NCBI RefSeq assembly: GCF_030272615.1
Contig: NC_081414.1
Coordinates: 658,824,292-658,888,291 of the forward strand
From: Cryptomeria japonica
Lineage: Eukaryota; Streptophyta; Pinopsida; Cupressales; Cupressaceae
Direction: 5' to 3'
DNA: 64,000 nt
Shown piece after piece: positions 60,641-64,000 of this stretch. The position numbers and the translations under genes were made by a program. The number at the start of each line of letters is the position of its first letter. The stretch's first letter is position 1. The notes beneath the pieces are model-generated. The model saw only the letters and a list, made by a program, of their open reading frames with translations, had not been told where the DNA came from and did no database searches.

Positions 60641-62720
60641 TGCCTCTCAAAATGCTCTAGGATGATTGGGTTGGTTCCTATCCCTGCCCCTGTCTTTGGG
60701 ATCCTTGTGGGGATCCTGATTCCAAATATGTGTTATCTTGTGTTTGGGTCCTCCTACTAGATCTACTTGAGATGGGACTAGATCTCCATGTCCCTGTCCC
60801 GCCACTGGATCCTCCACTATGTGAGGAACTAGATGCTCGAGCTCTCAACGGTGGCACATACTGCTCTCTGATCTGCTGGAACTACCTGCTCATACTGTGC
60901 CTGATACCATCCTAGCTAGTGAGATAGGGTCTCTATCTTTGTCATCTGCCTCTCCAACATCCCTGCCAATATCTCCCCCCCTCCTCCTCTAGACCCATCC
61001 TATCTCCTGGCCTCATTCCTCTCCCTCTGGTATCGGGCCACTTTCTCCTATGTCCTTCACCATGCATGCTCCACGACATCCTTATCTTCCACTATGGTGT
61101 CTCACTTCTGAAGGAGCTTGTCTCTCTACCTGCAGTTGTAACTTGGCACCCTCTACTGCATCCCTCTCCCTCTGCAGGCCATCCCTCTCTGTTGTGAGCT
61201 CCTGCAACCTGCACTCTGCCCTAGTCACTGCTTTCTTGAGTGAATGGATCCATGTTGTTGGATCTGGTGATGCTAATGAGCCCTCTCCTCTCTCCTCCCT
61301 CCTAACCCTCCTAGTTGGTATAGCTCTCACTGATGACCAGCCTCATCCCTGTCTCTCCTACTGCTCCCTTATGGATCCTTGTACTGGTAGATCTACATCC
61401 ATCATCATCTCCCTTGTCTCATCCCTCTCTCCTCTCATCCCCCCCTCTATGGCCTTGCCACCCCAAAGCTAATTTGGACCTGGTCGTAGTCACTACCTCT
61501 ACCACTGTCTTAGTTGATCGTTAGGCTAGCTAATACTGTCCAACCCTCCTTCCCCTGGCTCGAATTTGTACCCTCCTAATACTAAGGGGTGCTAATCCTA
61601 CCCTGCCAACTAGCCTTGGTCTAGCCTCTACCCACCAAGTATTGTATGGTAATATCACTCCTGAATCTAGAGGCCCACCTCATGGATCCCATTGCACTAG
61701 AGCTAATCAAGTCCATCCATCTATGATCTCTGCCCTGTCCTGTAATGGGAGCCCAAACTTTGCTACTCTCTCTCGGGTAACCCATCGAAATTTGTGTGGT
61801 GCCTCAGGTACATCCTATACCTGACCAAACTGTCTTTGCACCCAGTTTGGCCAATACATCTCAATGATGTACTTCTATCTACCTATGATATACCCTGTGG
61901 TTGTCATGTATGGGATGTGTCTCGAGTCCTCCAACAATGCTGCAATTGCCACGTATGGCCTCCAGATGATTGTATCTGCTATCAACCAGTCAAAAGTAAC
62001 CCTCCAATGATCAATATCATATGTGAGCTCATATTTCAATGCCCCACGCTAGCTGAATACCACTGGCTATGTTGCATCTCTATCTTGTCTGCCCACTGGT
62101 TGTGTGACAATAATATGCTCCCATGCCCATACCTATAACAATGTAATGAATCCAAAACTTCGGCTAGGATGGTAAACTATGTCATGGAGCTCTTTGTAAA
62201 GCTCCACCAGCACCAAGGTCCCCCAGGCCATCGACCACCCGCCATCCACTGCCTTGATCACCACTGGGATCATCCCCAATACAACTAACCTCCTGCCATG
62301 ATTTGGTAAGATATATTTGCTAACCAAGGCATAGATAAAGAAATAAATAAACCTCTTAGGTGGTGCCTAAGCCAGTGCTTTCTCTAGTGATAATTGTCCA
62401 TGATGTAAAGAAACGTGTGCGCCAACCAACAGTCTCACAGCCTCTGCCTTCTCTAACCTACGTGCTATGCACCGTGCTCCTCGTATCGACAACCTGAAGA
62501 TACGATACACGTCCTATGGAGTCATCGTAATCTCTCCTGTGGGTAGGTGGAAAGTTGTTGTCTCACTCCTCCATCGCTCAACTAGGGCTGTGACCATCGC
62601 CATGTGTGATCGAATTTGGGGCATTTGTGACACGTAACCCAGGCTGATCACCTCTATCCATGCCTAATTTGCGACACTTAGCTCCGATCCAAGTCTCAAG
62701 ACAAAAAAATGTCTCTCGGC
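60641..62720 (-). pseudogene. Antisense plant mobile domain (PMD) pseudogene, copy 2
   Basis: Read on the minus strand, opposite to gag-pol. It shows VERWRSETTTFHLPTGEI (FHLPTGEI at 62,529-62,552) followed by TMTP, a stop, DVYRIFRL. Next come KRFIYFFIYALVSKYILP, GGWSMAWGTLVLVELYKEL and FGFITLL then WAWEHI (62,112-62,129), which follow the PMD order (…LLGS.LFP…, .W..A.LA.LY..L, …LQ.WAWE). The C-terminal part has a charged coiled coil (AECRLQELTTERDGLQRERD) and a Ser/Arg/Gly-rich end. Multiple stops break it. It shares the layout of copy 1 but is so diverged that the two come from different element subfamilies. Confidence 0.78.
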
Positions 62721-62859
62721 TCACCAATATATCCACGCTCCACTGGACAACACACAACAACAACTAGTCCTGGTCTCTTGGCCTCTTTTCTTCCTCGGCC
62801 ACCTTTTGGCAGCTTGCCTTGTCTTTTTCTTCCATCTTTTCTTCTTTTCCCCGCCCCTA

Positions 62860-63110
62860 GCCAGTGGGTTTGTGAACCCGCCTGTTATTTTCATGTAGAA
62901 ATGCATTCCCACCACTTCCTTAGCGAACCCACTATCGCGGGAACACAATCCTGAGGGTTCTTGCAAGAAACCCCTTTTTCCTAGTGAGAAAGCGAACCCT
63001 CTCACATGCAAATGCATTCCCACCTTCCCTTTTAACCTGATCTTCCTTTACGAACCCACGAACCCGATAGCGAACCCGCCGAACCCGATAGCGAACCCGC
63101 CGAACACGAT
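62860..63110 (-). repeat. GCGGGTTCG-type repeat cluster
   Basis: On the minus strand GGCGGGTTCGCTATCGGGTT is repeated, with further variants (GTGGGTTCG, GGGTTCGC). It lies just upstream of the antisense PMD frame in that frame's own orientation. Related phrases occur on the plus strand between 34,920 and 36,480. Confidence 0.6.
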
Positions 63111-63729
63111 CTGGAGGGAACACGTTGCCTAACCTAATAAATGCACCAAAAAAAAACAATCAAGATAAAAGCACAAGTATGGTTTTCGAAGCCTACCTCA
63201 CGGTTCGGCCCTCGCTGTCACCTAACGCTGCGTAGGTCACATCCACCCAATGCCTCGGTTGTGCCCCCTCTGCCATCTCATCCACACGCGCTATGAGCTC
63301 AGAAATACAATAAAATTAATACAAATCTCTCTCAGAGCTCTAATTTCTCACAATATACTCATGCAAAACAGTCTTCCTATAGCCATTTTTTGCCATATAT
63401 GGTCCCTATACAATTCATTCTGATCATCCCGGGCCCTCCCAGACTATTTTTGGCATAACTTCTTCCTAGGCTCTCCTTTTCAAATGTCGTTTCTGCCTTT
63501 CACTTCTATTTCTCATCCCCTTTCCTTCTGTCCACTAAGCAATGTTTCTTTCGAGACACCGCCCAGGCCCCCTTTTTCTCGTGCACCCTCTTGAGGGGGT
63601 ACCCCTTCCCTCATCATTCATTCTCTGTCCATTCTCTATCAGGTCTGGGGCATTTTTGCTTCCTCCTATTTTTCTTCCAGTCGTAGGTGTTTTATTTTCT
63701 TCTCATCAGCGCTATCCTAGCACCACTGC
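63111..63729. other. Non-coding region before the polypurine tract
   Basis: C/T-rich on the plus strand. A plus-strand frame at 63,542-63,748 runs into the LTR and is unlikely to be coding. Confidence 0.5.
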
Positions 63730-63743
63730 GAAGAGGGGCAAAA
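63730..63743 (+). other. Polypurine tract of the outer Tat-like element
   Basis: GAAGAGGGGCAAAA immediately before the LTR start TGTAGACACC. Confidence 0.85.
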
Positions 63744-64000
63744 TGTAGACACCTAAAATTTGATTAATCTAATTAATCAAATTTCTCCTATCATGGGCAT
63801 TTTTAATTGAATAATTACACATTATTTAATTAATTGATATTCTTCCCCTCCTAGCTAATTAATTTTATTAATTACTCTATAGTCCTATTTGATTAATTAA
63901 TGGACAACCGAAAATTATTTAATTAATTAAATATCCCTTTTGGCCCTTCCTCTATTAAATAAAATAAGTTTTCTTTATTTTATTTAATTCGTCAACCTTT
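63744..64000 (+). repeat. 3' LTR of the outer element (partial, runs off the window)
   Basis: TGTAGACACCTAAAATTTGA start with AT-rich TTAATTAATTA interior. Only 257 bp are in the window. It shares the first 15 or so bases with the LTR at 33,910 and with family A, but not the following sequence. Confidence 0.8.

Noticed and set aside
61050-61524. Plus-strand frames rich in Ser, Pro and Leu
   Set aside because: They are the opposite strand of the PMD coiled-coil tail, which has the supported reading.

Overview
This is a plant nuclear window that is almost entirely nested LTR retrotransposons around one recognisable host gene. The host gene is a four-exon plastid thioredoxin of the ACHT (thioredoxin-like 1) type on the minus strand, with canonical GT-AG introns. 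AT-rich spacers, very large LTRs (1.4 kb and 4.0 kb) and heavily decayed, stacked elements suggest a large-genome seed plant. A gymnosperm is possible, but the sequence alone does not fix the taxon. I saw no tRNA, rRNA or CRISPR.

Layout. 1-12,532: minus-oriented non-autonomous Ty3/gypsy element (called family A here, copy 1, left end outside the window). Its LTR is split by a 4.9-kb gag-only Ty1/copia element (7,152-12,085, 5-bp TSD). 12,533-16,693: AT-rich spacer holding a 460-bp insertion with a 19-bp target duplication and a diverged direct repeat. 16,694-19,285: ACHT gene. 20,177-27,805: 3.8-kb segment duplicated head to tail. 28,200-about 29,740: LTR and leader of a truncated copia element. 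About 29,740-33,909: 3' part of a Tat-like gypsy element with an antisense plant mobile domain (PMD) pseudogene, ending in a polypurine tract and the LTR that starts at 33,910. About 37,270-63,743: internal region of a second Tat-like element in the order gag, protease, RT, RNase H, second RNase H, integrase, antisense PMD, polypurine tract, then the start of a 3' LTR at 63,744. This outer element is interrupted by a complete family A element (37,974-47,788, inserted in gag) and by a 4.04-kb probable solo LTR (56,079-60,118, perfect TSD).

How the parts relate. Family A keeps a short remnant of the linker just before RT and the same AAGAGGGGCAAA polypurine tract as the Tat-like elements, but has lost RT, RNase H and integrase. 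It therefore looks like a non-autonomous derivative mobilised in trans. Its two copies share a roughly 500-codon Ser/Pro/Gln-rich gag-like frame and a small basic frame, broken by different lesions in each copy. The two antisense PMD frames also share domain landmarks while being strongly diverged. All retroelement coding regions here are broken by stops or frameshifts. Only the ACHT gene looks functional.
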